Positions 1-7,892 of a stretch of DNA of 43,448 bases are shown here, piece after piece; the first letter of the stretch is position 1, and the number at the start of each line of letters is the position of its first letter. A model generated the notes under the pieces. It saw only the letters and a list, made by a program, of their open reading frames with translations. It made no database searches and was not told where the DNA came from. The translations under genes and the position numbers were made by a program. Origin of the DNA: Pseudomonas trivialis (lineage in GTDB: Bacteria; Pseudomonadota; Gammaproteobacteria; Pseudomonadales; Pseudomonadaceae); contig NZ_JYLK01000026.1 of NCBI RefSeq assembly GCF_001439805.1, positions 1 to 43,448 of the forward strand, given 5' to 3'.

Positions 1-316
1 CCGTCTCGGCCAAGCGGCGCGTCATGCGAGCGTAGCGGTCTAGCCAACTGACAGCCTCCATGCGTTTGCCACAGTCGCGGCAACCAACACGCCTGAGCAA
101 AACGCTGAGGCGCACCGCACGACCGAGTATGGGCAAATCACGAATCACTCGCTCGCAATACTCATGAGTGGTTGAACAGGGTTTCTGGCAGCCGCCGCAA
201 GAAGGGAATCGGGTGGAGTGGGGAGTCAGATCGATCTGGAGGGCGTCACCATCAGGCTTGATGTTAACGACAGAAAAGCCCTCCCAAAAAGGAAGGAAAG
301 TATTAATATCGTGCAT
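1..316 (-). CDS. ISL3-family transposase, N-terminal part (runs off window)
   Basis: The minus strand is open from an ATG at 314-316 to the window edge, giving about 105 residues. Cysteine pairs lie near residues 40-48 (PSCGGCQKPC) and near residue 84 (GCRDCGKR), with DLPILGRAVRL between them. This is the zinc-binding amino-terminal region of ISL3 transposases; the catalytic domain is missing because the window ends. No good Shine-Dalgarno sequence precedes the ATG; instead the start is flanked by an inverted repeat (317-326 and 370-379). The product would be the DDE transposase that moves this element. Family assignment is firm; completeness cannot be judged. Confidence 0.8.
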   Translation of the reverse strand, partial: MHDINTFLPFWEGFSVVNIKPDGDALQIDLTPHSTRFPSCGGCQKPCSTTHEYCERVIRDLPILGRAVRLSVLLRRVGCRDCGKRMEAVSWLDRYARMTRRLAET

Positions 317-412
317 AAGAACGCCGGTTTGTTAGATGTGTTTGCTCGCACGAACATCATCAATCAAATCGGCGTTCTTGTTTCTGTCTTTCCCGGGATT
401 CCGTGAAGAACC
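1..412 (-). mobile_element. Left-truncated ISL3-family insertion sequence (one end)
   Basis: The window opens inside an insertion sequence. It carries the 5' part of an ISL3-type transposase on the minus strand and ends in a sequence that, read inward, begins GGTTCTTCACGGAATCCC (411-412 back to about 395). I take this as the terminal inverted repeat, but the other end lies outside the window, so the match cannot be confirmed. ISL3 elements usually make 8-bp A/T-rich target duplications; the eight A residues at 413-420 fit one copy. The family call rests on the transposase; the exact boundary is an inference. Confidence 0.7.
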
Positions 413-420
413 AAAAAAAA
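413..420. repeat. Possible 8-bp IS target duplication (A8)
   Basis: Eight A residues lie directly outside the presumed IS end at 412. ISL3 insertions typically duplicate 8 bp of A/T-rich target. The same bases form the T-tract (minus strand) of the terminator behind the DUF3108 gene. The second copy would be beyond the left edge, so this is only a candidate. Confidence 0.4.
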
Positions 421-441
421 GCCTCGCATTCAGCGAGGCTC
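413..441 (-). terminator. Rho-independent terminator after the purM-purN-DUF3108 operon
   Basis: Read on the minus strand, GCCTCGC, a five-base loop and GCGAGGC (421-427 with 433-439) form a GC-rich hairpin followed by eight T residues (420 to 413). It lies 18-40 bases past the DUF3108 stop. The insertion sequence begins just after the T-tract, so the terminator is intact and would also shield the transposase from operon read-through. Confidence 0.8.
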
Positions 442-458
442 TTTGTTCAATCTGCCGA

Positions 459-1172
459 TCAGCTGCCTTTGATGGCCTGGCCATCAACAGTGCCATCCTG
501 CAGCATGATGTTGTATTCCTTGCCGTCCGTCTCAACCTGACGCAACGCTACCAGCACGCCGCCCAGATCCTTGGCAAACCACATCTGGGTGATGCGCTTG
601 CTCTGCGACGGGTCACGCACGCGCTCGACCTTGATCGCGTCGATGGCGCCTACCTTGGTCTGAACCTTTTCCGGACCAATCACGCGGAAGTCATACGTGT
701 CGACGTCCGTGCCTTCGACGACGCGGTAGCTCATGCTTTTTTTGCCGGCGGCCACGTCACGTTGAAGGGCCAACTGGTAAGTCGACTTGTCGAGCATGCC
801 GCTTTCCAGGGTCACGTTCACCGGGTCCTTGTTTTCAAAGCCGGTGACTTTCTTGGCGCTCTGGTCGAAGTCCAGGTTGACCTTCTTCGATTTACCCAGG
901 CCGCCACGTTCGAAGCTGTAGCTCACCGGCTGCAGGGCGTCCTTGTCGAAACGGATCACGCTGGTTTCGGTGAGGCTGGCGATCATCATGGAAGCCTTGA
1001 AGTTCAAGGTCCAGGAGCCGTTGTCATTCTTGGTCAGGCTGCGTTCGGCCGAACCGCTCATGGGCAACTGTTTCCAGTCGGCGGTGTAGCTGGCGGAGAA
1101 AGGGTGAAGGTCTGCTGCCTGCACGGCAGGCAAGGCGAACAGCGCAAAAGCGAAGAGCAGGGCGCGACGCAT
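459..1172 (-). CDS. DUF3108 domain-containing exported protein
   Basis: This 237-residue protein starts with a clear signal peptide (MRRALLFAFALFALPAVQAA), so the mature part should be periplasmic or envelope-associated. The rest has the beta-rich make-up of DUF3108 proteins, including a DFRVIGPEKVQT segment and a QMWFAKDLGGVLV segment near the C-terminus. The biochemical role of the family is not established. The gene follows purN by only 8 bp and ends before a strong terminator, so it is the last gene of the purM-purN transcript; that linkage is common in Pseudomonas and does not by itself imply a purine role. Confidence 0.85.
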   Translation of the reverse strand: MRRALLFAFALFALPAVQAADLHPFSASYTADWKQLPMSGSAERSLTKNDNGSWTLNFKASMMIASLTETSVIRFDKDALQPVSYSFERGGLGKSKKVNLDFDQSAKKVTGFENKDPVNVTLESGMLDKSTYQLALQRDVAAGKKSMSYRVVEGTDVDTYDFRVIGPEKVQTKVGAIDAIKVERVRDPSQSKRITQMWFAKDLGGVLVALRQVETDGKEYNIMLQDGTVDGQAIKGS

Positions 1173-1180
1173 AAAATCTC

Positions 1181-1831
1181 CTAAGTTCGAATCAAGTGGC
1201 CGCTGGCCGCGAGTAACTGACCGTCCAATAATGCACCCTGTTCACCGAGAATCAACCGACCCTCGGCAAACCAGCGAACAGCCAGTGGGTAAATTCTGTG
1301 TTCCTGGGCATGAACCCGTTGCGCAAGGCTCTGCGCCGAGTCACCCGACTCTACCGGAACCACTGCCTGTACGACCAGAGGTCCGCCATCGAGTTCCTCG
1401 GTGACAAAGTGCACGCTGCAGCCGTGCTCGCCGTCGCCGGCGTCAAGTGCGCGCTGATGGGTGTGCATGCCTTTGTATTTGGGCAGCAGGGAAGGGTGGA
1501 TATTGAGCAGGCGGCCTGCGTAGTGCCGCACGAAGTCAGCGCTGAGGATGCGCATGAAACCGGCCAGAACCACGAGTTGAGGGTTGAAGGCGTCGATCAG
1601 TTCGATCAAGGCCGCGTCGAAGGCCTCGCGACCATCGAATGCCTGGTGATCCAGCGAGCGGGTGTCGATGCCGGCGTCCCTGGCGCGTTGCAGGCCGTAG
1701 GCATCGCTGCGATTGGAAATCACCGCAGCGATGCGCGCCGGGCCGTCGCCGGTGCGCGTGCTGTCGATCAAGGCCTGCAAGTTGCTGCCGGTGCCGGAAA
1801 GCAGCACCACGACATTACAGGTCCGAGGCAT
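1181..1831 (-). CDS. purN: Phosphoribosylglycinamide formyltransferase
   Basis: PurN transfers a formyl group from 10-formyltetrahydrofolate to GAR in de novo purine synthesis (cytosol). The 216-residue product has the family landmarks: SGTGSNLQAL at 12-21 for substrate phosphate, NIHPSLLPKYKG at 110-121 with catalytic Asn110 and His112, and EELDGG with catalytic Asp148. An in-frame extension of 25 codons upstream lies inside purM and has no family match, so I chose the ATG at 1829-1831. That ATG shares one base with the purM stop (TGATG), which indicates translational coupling. Confidence 0.96.
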   Translation of the reverse strand: MPRTCNVVVLLSGTGSNLQALIDSTRTGDGPARIAAVISNRSDAYGLQRARDAGIDTRSLDHQAFDGREAFDAALIELIDAFNPQLVVLAGFMRILSADFVRHYAGRLLNIHPSLLPKYKGMHTHQRALDAGDGEHGCSVHFVTEELDGGPLVVQAVVPVESGDSAQSLAQRVHAQEHRIYPLAVRWFAEGRLILGEQGALLDGQLLAASGHLIRT

Positions 1832-2889
1832 CAGTGAGCCTTGAGGTTCTTCAGTTCGACCTGGGCTGCGCCGTGCGCGGCAGTGGCGATCTGGCCGATC
1901 ACCCAAGGCTGCTCGCCGGCTTCACGCAAGACGTTCAGCGCTGTTTCAACGTGTTCCTGCGCCACACAGATGACCATGCCCACGCCGCAGTTGAGTACGC
2001 GGTGCATCTCGGTCTCGTCCACGTTGCCCTGCTCCTGCAGCCAGTCAAAGACTGCCGGGCGCTGCCAGCTGGCCACGTCGACAATCGCCTGGGCGCCTTT
2101 TGGCAGCACGCGCGGAATGTTGTCCAGCAGGCCGCCGCCGGTGATGTGGGCCATGGCTTTTACCGCGCCGGTGTCCTTGATCAGTTTGAGCAGTGGCTTG
2201 ACGTAGATGCGGGTCGGGGCCATCAGCAGGTCGGCCAGCGGCTTGCCGTCGAGCTGGGTGTTCTCGATGTCGGCGCCGGACACTTCGATGATCTTGCGAA
2301 TCAGCGAGTAACCGTTGGAGTGCGGGCCGGAGGATGGCAGGGCGAGCAGGGCGTCGCCGGCAGCGACTTTGGAGCCGTCGATGATCTCGGCCTTTTCCAC
2401 CACGCCTACGCAGAAACCGGCCAGGTCGTAGTCTTCGCCTTCGTACATGCCGGGCATTTCAGCGGTTTCGCCGCCGACCAGGGAGCAACCCGACAATTCG
2501 CAGCCGGCGCCGATACCGGTCACCACCTGTGCCGCGGTGTCTACGTTCAGCTTGCCGGTGGCATAGTAGTCGAGGAAGAACAGCGGCTCGGCGCCGCACA
2601 CCACCAGGTCGTTGACGCACATGGCGACCAGGTCGATGCCGATGGTGTCGTGCTTGTTCAGGTTCAGCGCCAGACGCAGCTTGGTGCCCACGCCGTCGGT
2701 GCCGGACACCAGCACAGGCTGCCTGTAGCCGGCCGGGATTTCGCAGAGGGCGCCAAAACCGCCCAGGCCGCCCATGACTTCGGGGCGCGCAGTGCGCTTG
2801 GCGACGCTCTTGATGCGTTCGACCAATGCTTCACCGGCGTCGATGTCTACACCGGCGTCCTTGTAGCTCAGGGAGGGTTGCTTGCTCAT
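1831..2889 (-). CDS. purM: Phosphoribosylformylglycinamidine cyclo-ligase (AIR synthetase)
   Basis: PurM closes the imidazole ring, converting FGAM to AIR with ATP, the step after PurL in purine synthesis. The 352-residue protein starts MSKQPSLSYKDAGVDIDAG and contains the family signatures GGFGALCEIP (43-52) and SGTDGVGTKL (62-71), then DLVVCGAEPLFFLDYYATG and GGETAEMPGMY further on. The open frame continues 61 codons upstream, but that part is unrelated to PurM, so the start at 2887-2889 is preferred. It is the first gene of the minus-strand purM-purN-DUF3108 operon. Confidence 0.97.
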   Translation of the reverse strand: MSKQPSLSYKDAGVDIDAGEALVERIKSVAKRTARPEVMGGLGGFGALCEIPAGYRQPVLVSGTDGVGTKLRLALNLNKHDTIGIDLVAMCVNDLVVCGAEPLFFLDYYATGKLNVDTAAQVVTGIGAGCELSGCSLVGGETAEMPGMYEGEDYDLAGFCVGVVEKAEIIDGSKVAAGDALLALPSSGPHSNGYSLIRKIIEVSGADIENTQLDGKPLADLLMAPTRIYVKPLLKLIKDTGAVKAMAHITGGGLLDNIPRVLPKGAQAIVDVASWQRPAVFDWLQEQGNVDETEMHRVLNCGVGMVICVAQEHVETALNVLREAGEQPWVIGQIATAAHGAAQVELKNLKAH

Positions 2890-3245
2890 GATCCAGGCCT
2901 TTAGGGGGGATTTCTGGGTTACGACCGAGCCGGCGACGGCGTTTGTGAAAAGGCCTCGACGTTGACGGTCTGCGAAGGCGCGCGATTTTATCAGGCTTGA
3001 GGGGCAGCGGCCATCCTCGGGCCGACGGGCAGGGCCATATAGGCCAAAAAAGCCGATTAAAAAAATGCTCACCGGCCCTGTCCTGGTGCGTATTAAGGTA
3101 TAGCCTTGAGCAAGCTATCGTTGTGACAGTCTGAAAACTTACCGCAACCCTGTGAATGTTTTACCAATCACTGTGGTCACAGCCTGGCTGAACCGGGTGC
3201 ACGCGGTCTGTTCCACCCGCTAAATTTGTCGTTCGGGAATCTTCC
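2890..3245. other. Divergent intergenic region, purM / DUF2066 gene
   Basis: These 356 bp separate purM (minus) from the DUF2066 gene (plus) and must hold both promoters. I see no convincing PurR-like operator, RNA gene or repeat. Around 3166-3182 there is CACTGTGGTCACAGCC, whose CTGTGGTCACAG core is nearly self-complementary and could be a regulator site, but I cannot name a regulator. Confidence 0.5.
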
Positions 3246-4286
3246 ATGCGTTTGTGTAAATTCTTTTTTGTAGGCTGTTTGTCGTTGTTCAGCCTGGCGA
3301 GTCATGCCGAAACCCTCAATGGCCTCTATCAAGTACTCGAACCTGTGAGCAGTCAGTCGCCCCAGGAGCGTGACCAGGCCACCCAGCGCGCGGTGCAGAC
3401 CCTGGTGATTCGCCTGACCGGCGACGCCAGGGCCGCCGAAGGCCCGGGCCTGGCGGCGATCCGCAAGGACCCGCAGCAAATCATTACGCAATACGGCTAC
3501 GACGCCGGCCCGCCGGAAAGCCTGCAGGTGGATTTCGACCCGGTCAGCACCGACCGCGCGCTGCGTGATGCGGGCCTGTCGATCTGGGGCAGCAACCGCC
3601 CGTCGATCCTCGGCTGGTGGCTGAACGATTCCACCGAAGGCAGCAGCCTGGTCGGTGATGGTCAACCCGTCGCCCAGGCGCTGCGCCGTGCGGCGCAGCA
3701 TCGCGGCCTGCCGCTGCGCCTGCCGTTGGGTGATCTGGATGAGCAGGTGGTTGCCACCGCACCGAATCTGGAAAGCGCCGACGCCACGCCGTTGCGCGCC
3801 GCGTCCGAGCGCTACGGCGCCGACGCATTGCTTGCGGTGCATGCGCGTCAGGAGGGCAACCAGTGGCAGGCCAAATGGCGGCTGTGGCTGGGCGATAAAA
3901 GCGAGCAGGGCAGTGCACAAGGCGCCGACACCGCTGCGGTAGCCGACGCGGTGCTGCTGGCCGTGAGCCAGAAGCTCGCACCGCGCTTTGCTGTCAAACC
4001 GGGCGTGACCACCGAACAATTGCTGGAAGTGCAGGGCATGAACCTGGAGCGCTACGCCTCGCTCGCTCACCTGTTGGAACCCTTTGGCGGCCAGCCGCAA
4101 CTAGTGGACGGCAATCGCATTGTGTATCGCGTCAATGGCAGTGCCGATCAATTGCGCACCCAACTGAGCCTGGCCAGGTTGCAGGAAATTCCCGCAGGTG
4201 AAGCGCCTGTTCAGCCACCCGCAGTTGATGGCACGCAACCCGCAGCGGCACCTGAACCTCAGGCGCAACTGCGTTTTCGTTGGTAA
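3246..4286 (+). CDS. DUF2066 domain-containing exported protein
   Basis: The product has 346 residues and a typical signal peptide (cleavage likely after ASHAE, about residue 22), then a segment matching my memory of DUF2066 proteins: LNGLYQVLEPVSSQSPQERD with a downstream LVIRLTGDARA. The C-terminal 30 residues are low-complexity, rich in Pro, Ala and Gln (VQPPAVDGTQPAAAPEPQAQ). The function of DUF2066 is unknown. The gene sits divergently from purM and 36 bp before the PerM-type gene, with which it probably forms a transcript. Confidence 0.85.
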   Translation: MRLCKFFFVGCLSLFSLASHAETLNGLYQVLEPVSSQSPQERDQATQRAVQTLVIRLTGDARAAEGPGLAAIRKDPQQIITQYGYDAGPPESLQVDFDPVSTDRALRDAGLSIWGSNRPSILGWWLNDSTEGSSLVGDGQPVAQALRRAAQHRGLPLRLPLGDLDEQVVATAPNLESADATPLRAASERYGADALLAVHARQEGNQWQAKWRLWLGDKSEQGSAQGADTAAVADAVLLAVSQKLAPRFAVKPGVTTEQLLEVQGMNLERYASLAHLLEPFGGQPQLVDGNRIVYRVNGSADQLRTQLSLARLQEIPAGEAPVQPPAVDGTQPAAAPEPQAQLRFRW

Positions 4287-4322
4287 ATGTTCTTCCTTAT
4301 ATAGAAGCAATTGGAGTGGTGT

Positions 4323-5396
4323 ATGGCGGATACGCGTCGTTGGGTGTGGCTTGGCGGGATTGTCCTGCTGTGCGTTTTTGTGTTCCTGCTGCATTCGATC
4401 CTGACGCCGTTTCTGGTCGCGTTGTTGCTCGCCTATCTGTTCGATCCGGTCGTGGATCGCCTGGAAAAGCTCGGCCTGTCGCGGACCCTGGGCGTGGTGA
4501 CGGTGTTTGCGCTGTTCACGTTGATCATCACCGCGCTGGTGCTGGTGCTGGTGCCGATGCTGGCCAAGCAGCTGTTTCGCTTGTACGAGCTGGCGCCGCA
4601 GATGCTCGACTGGCTGCAGCACACGGCAATGCCGTGGGCTCAGACCAAGCTGGGGCTGTCGGAAGGGTTCTGGAAGTTCGACAAGGTCAAGGCCGCGATC
4701 AGCGAGCATATGGGCCAGACCACCGACATCGTCGGTGTGGTGCTCAGTCAGGCCACCGCTTCAAGCCTGGCGCTGATCGGCTGGCTGACGAACCTGGTGC
4801 TGATTCCGGTAGTGGCGTTCTACCTGCTACGCGACTGGGACATCATGATGGCCAAGATTCGCGGCCTGCTGCCGCGTGACAGTGAGGAGCGCGTGGTGTC
4901 CCTGGCTGCAGAGTGCCATGAGGTGCTCGGTGCGTTCGTGCGCGGCCAGTTGTTGGTGATGCTGGCGCTGGGCATCATCTACGCGGCCGGGCTGATGGCC
5001 ATCGGCCTGGAGCTGGGCCTGTTGATCGGCCTGATCGCGGGCCTGGCGGCCATTGTGCCGTACATGGGCTTTGTGATCGGGATCGGCGCGGCGCTGGTGG
5101 CCGGGTTGTTCCAGTTCGGCGGCGACCTGTACCCGATGCTTGGGATTGTCGCGGTGTTCATGGTCGGCCAGGCCCTCGAAGGCATGGTGCTGACGCCCTT
5201 GCTGGTGGGCGATCGGATCGGCCTGCATCCGGTGGCGGTGATCTTTGCGATCTTGGCGGGCGGTGAGCTGTTCGGTTTTACCGGCATCCTGCTGGCCTTG
5301 CCCGTGGCGGCGGTGATCATGGTGTTGGTGCGCCATGTGCACGTGTTGTACAAGGATTCGGATGTGTACACGGGCGTCGAAGACCCCGAGCTGTAA
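4323..5396 (+). CDS. AI-2E family transporter (PerM/TqsA type)
   Basis: This 357-residue integral membrane protein shows the AI-2E exporter pattern: two N-terminal helices (WVWLGGIVLLCVFVFLLHSI and LVALLLAYLFDPVVDRLE), a soluble loop around 80-145, then several helices containing LIPVVAFYLLRDW, GLIAGLAAIVPYMGF and the late GELFGFTGILLALPVAAVIM. Family members export small molecules or ions; the E. coli PerM substrate is unclear, so none is assigned. A TTG in frame at 4311 is possible, but the ATG at 4323 follows GGAG with good spacing. A terminator lies just past the stop. Confidence 0.88.
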   Translation: MADTRRWVWLGGIVLLCVFVFLLHSILTPFLVALLLAYLFDPVVDRLEKLGLSRTLGVVTVFALFTLIITALVLVLVPMLAKQLFRLYELAPQMLDWLQHTAMPWAQTKLGLSEGFWKFDKVKAAISEHMGQTTDIVGVVLSQATASSLALIGWLTNLVLIPVVAFYLLRDWDIMMAKIRGLLPRDSEERVVSLAAECHEVLGAFVRGQLLVMLALGIIYAAGLMAIGLELGLLIGLIAGLAAIVPYMGFVIGIGAALVAGLFQFGGDLYPMLGIVAVFMVGQALEGMVLTPLLVGDRIGLHPVAVIFAILAGGELFGFTGILLALPVAAVIMVLVRHVHVLYKDSDVYTGVEDPEL

Positions 5397-5406
5397 TCGC
5401 AGTGCG

Positions 5407-5438
5407 ACAAACCCGGCTCATGGCCGGGTTTGTTGTTT
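5407..5438 (+). terminator. Terminator after the perM-like gene
   Basis: ACAAACCCGGC (5407-5417) pairs perfectly with GCCGGGTTTGT (5423-5433) across a five-base loop, followed by TGTTTAT. It lies 11 bases after the stop codon and separates the perM-like gene from hda. The flanking A and T bases could let it work on both strands. Confidence 0.85.
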
Positions 5439-5599
5439 ATAAGGTGGGCGCGTCAAACACTCCGTATAAACCGGCAGGTTAACGCAAACCTTTGATTTTG
5501 CTTGTGGTCTGCTGCATTGTGCGCCCGGCGTCACGGGTATAGACTTTGCCAACTTTACACAGAGGCCACTAGCGGTTCGATGGGAGCCGTTCAGTCAGC

Positions 5600-6304
5600 A
5601 TGAAACCGATTCAGCTGCCCCTAGGTGTGCGTCTGCGTGATGACGCAACCTTTATCAATTACTACCCAGGCGCCAATGCCGCAGCTCTCGGCTATGTCGA
5701 GCGTCTATGCGAAGCCGACGCCGGGTGGACGGAAAGCCTGATCTATCTATGGGGCAAACATGGCGTGGGCCGTACCCACCTGCTGCAGGCCGCGTGCCTG
5801 CGCTTCGAGCAGATGGGCGAGCCGGCGGTATACCTGCCATTGGCCGAGCTGATGGACCATGGCATCGGCATCTTCGACAACCTCGAGCAATACGAGCTGG
5901 TGTGCCTGGATGACCTGCAGGTCATCGCCGGCAAGGCGCAGTGGGAAGAGGCCTTGTTCCATCTGTTCAACCGCCTGCGTGACAGCGGCAGGCGCCTGTT
6001 GATCGCAGCATCCACCTCGCCCCGGGAGTTGCCGGTCAAATTGGCCGACCTCAAGTCACGCCTCACCCTGGCGCTGATCTTCCAGATGCGCCCCTTGTCC
6101 GACGAAGACAAATTGCGCGCCCTGCAATTGCGTGCATCCCGTCGCGGCCTGCACCTTACCGACGAAGTCGGGCATTTTATTCTCACCCGTGGCACCCGCA
6201 GCATGAGCGCGCTGTTCGATTTGCTCGAACAACTTGATCAGGCGTCCCTGCAGGCGCAAAGAAAATTGACGATCCCTTTTCTCAAAGAGACGCTGGGTTG
6301 GTAA
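5600..6304 (+). CDS. hda: DnaA regulatory inactivator Hda
   Basis: Hda works with the DNA-loaded beta clamp to stimulate hydrolysis of ATP by DnaA, preventing re-initiation of replication. The 234-residue protein is a short AAA+ module. QLPLG at residues 5-9 fits the N-terminal clamp-binding motif; WGKHGVGRTHLLQAAC is the Walker A region, with Arg-Thr in place of the usual Lys-Ser/Thr as in other Hda proteins; VCLDDLQVIAG is Walker B; TRGTRSMSALFDLLEQLDQASL is sensor II-like. It lacks the DnaA domain IV. It stands alone between the perM-like gene and the NlpC/P60 pair. Confidence 0.95.
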   Translation: MKPIQLPLGVRLRDDATFINYYPGANAAALGYVERLCEADAGWTESLIYLWGKHGVGRTHLLQAACLRFEQMGEPAVYLPLAELMDHGIGIFDNLEQYELVCLDDLQVIAGKAQWEEALFHLFNRLRDSGRRLLIAASTSPRELPVKLADLKSRLTLALIFQMRPLSDEDKLRALQLRASRRGLHLTDEVGHFILTRGTRSMSALFDLLEQLDQASLQAQRKLTIPFLKETLGW

Positions 6305-6513
6305 CTGCCTGATTTGCAAGGATTCGGCAGTTTTCAGGCGCCAGAAATTCTGCGTTTGAGCCGCATTGGCTACGCAGTTTGCTCATTAAATGGAATTACG
6401 GCTTAGATGTCGCAGTCCAATCGCCAAGTCACATAGACCTCGATTGAATTTGCAAATCGATCCGATAGCGGGCATAGTCTCGGCTTCTTTACATACCCGC
6501 CACGGTCGTGCCC

Positions 6514-7143
6514 ATGCTAAATCGCTTCGCACCCCTCGTGCCTCTCGCACTCATTACCCTGTTGTTTGGTTGCGCCTCCCAGCCCCAGCAAGTGGCTGTC
6601 CAGCAAAAACCACAGGTTCAAAGCCAAGCGAAATTCGTTGCTGCGCAGTCTGCTTCCGTTTACGAAGAAGAGCTGGCAACCGAAAAGGAACTGACCGATT
6701 TCTCCGGCAGCAAGCCTTACCAACTCCCGGTGCTGGCCGACAGCATTCTCGAACGCGGCATGTCGCTGATCGGTACCCGTTACCGTTTCGGCGGCACCTC
6801 TGAAGCCGGTTTCGATTGCAGCGGTTTCATCGGTTATCTGTTTCGTGAAGAGGCGGGCATGAATCTGCCACGCTCGACGCGCGAAATGATCAACGTGAAA
6901 GCACCGTTGGTCGCACGCAACAACCTCAAGCCTGGCGATCTGCTTTTCTTCAGTACAGCGGGCCGTGGTCGTGTCAGCCACGCCGGTATCTACCTGGGCG
7001 ATAACCAGTTTATCCACTCCAGCAGCCGTCGCAGTGGCGGTGTTCGAGTCGACAGCCTGGGCGACAGCTACTGGAGCAAGACCTTCATCGAAGCCAAGCG
7101 CGCACTGGCCATGGCCCCGTCTACAGTGACCGCCAGTAAGTAA
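6514..7143 (+). CDS. NlpC/P60 (C40) lipoprotein peptidase, first of a tandem pair
   Basis: NlpC/P60 enzymes cleave gamma-D-Glu to diamino-acid bonds in peptidoglycan stem peptides. The 209-residue product has a lipoprotein signal ending LLFGC (Cys20), a linker to about residue 75, and a C-terminal peptidase domain with catalytic Cys102 (FDCSGF), His156 (RVSHAGIY) and a third polar residue, His168 (QFIHSS). The RSTREM and LKPGDLLFF motifs are typical. An in-frame GTG at 6508 would add two residues; I prefer the ATG. A second, similar gene follows after 144 bp. Substrate specificity (MepS-like or recycling) cannot be read from sequence. Confidence 0.9.
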   Translation: MLNRFAPLVPLALITLLFGCASQPQQVAVQQKPQVQSQAKFVAAQSASVYEEELATEKELTDFSGSKPYQLPVLADSILERGMSLIGTRYRFGGTSEAGFDCSGFIGYLFREEAGMNLPRSTREMINVKAPLVARNNLKPGDLLFFSTAGRGRVSHAGIYLGDNQFIHSSSRRSGGVRVDSLGDSYWSKTFIEAKRALAMAPSTVTASK

Positions 7144-7287
7144 AGTTAAAGTGATACTTGAAGTTTGACGTGTAAGCGCTAGAATCCCTGGACATTGTTG
7201 TAATCCGTTCGCGCGAGCTTTGCTTGCGCGTTCTGGTTTTCAGCGTTCGGCAGCGAAAGCCGCATCCAGACCAGGATTGTTCTGCCC

Positions 7288-7833
7288 ATGTCGACCTCGG
7301 CCCGCCTCATGCTTCTTGTTTGCGCCGCGCTGCTCAGCGCCTGCGCAAGCCGTCCACCGCCGCCGGCGCCTGTCGCCGTCAAGCCCAAGCCGGTGTTCAA
7401 CTACGCTGCCACCCAGAGTTTCTCGCCTGCGGCCGAAGACGTGCTGTTCCGTGCACTCGGCCTGGTCGGTACGCCCTATCGCTGGGGCGGTAATACGCCG
7501 GATTCGGGATTCGATTGCAGTGGCCTGATCGGGTTCGTCTATCGTGATGCCGCCGGCATTTCCCTGCCGCGTACCACCCGCGAACTGATTGTGATGCGCG
7601 CCCAGGACGTGAGTGAGCAGAACCTGCAGACCGGTGATTTGCTGTTCTTCGCCACTGGCGGCGGTTCCCGCGTTAGCCATGCGGGCATCTATGTGGGCGA
7701 GGGCCGCTTTGTTCACGCACCGCAAACCGGCGGTACGGTGAAGCTGGATACCCTGTCCAAGGCGTATTGGCAGAATGCCTACCTGAGCGCCAAGCGCGTA
7801 TTACCGGCCGAGCATCTGGCGCGCAACCCTTAA
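7288..7833 (+). CDS. NlpC/P60 (C40) lipoprotein peptidase, second of a tandem pair
   Basis: This 181-residue lipoprotein has a signal ending LLSAC (Cys19), a short Pro-rich linker (RPPPPAPVAVKPKP) and an NlpC/P60 domain with Cys77 (FDCSGL), His131 (RVSHAGIY) and His143 (RFVHAP). It shares motif order with the upstream gene, so the two look like an old duplication with different linkers: about 55 residues upstream, 25 here. That would place the two catalytic domains at different distances from the membrane. A REP-like hairpin that can act as terminator follows 20 bp after the stop. Confidence 0.9.
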   Translation: MSTSARLMLLVCAALLSACASRPPPPAPVAVKPKPVFNYAATQSFSPAAEDVLFRALGLVGTPYRWGGNTPDSGFDCSGLIGFVYRDAAGISLPRTTRELIVMRAQDVSEQNLQTGDLLFFATGGGSRVSHAGIYVGEGRFVHAPQTGGTVKLDTLSKAYWQNAYLSAKRVLPAEHLARNP

Positions 7834-7853
7834 CGCTCAAACGAAGATCCAAA

Positions 7854-7884
7854 TGTGGGAGGGGCTTGCCCCTCCCAGATTTTT
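7854..7884 (+). terminator. REP-type palindrome with T-run after the NlpC/P60 pair
   Basis: TGGGAGGGGC and GCCCCTCCCA (7856-7877) pair perfectly over a TT loop and are followed by GATTTTTTG. The sequence is a P. fluorescens-type REP core that doubles as a rho-independent terminator. It lies between convergent genes, 15 bp before the stop of the sorbosone-dehydrogenase-like gene. Confidence 0.75.
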
Positions 7885-7892
7885 TGCGGCGT

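Noticed and set aside
1639..2904. A 421-codon plus-strand frame across purN and purM
   Set aside because: It is antisense to two well-identified purine genes; composition is that of a shadow frame.
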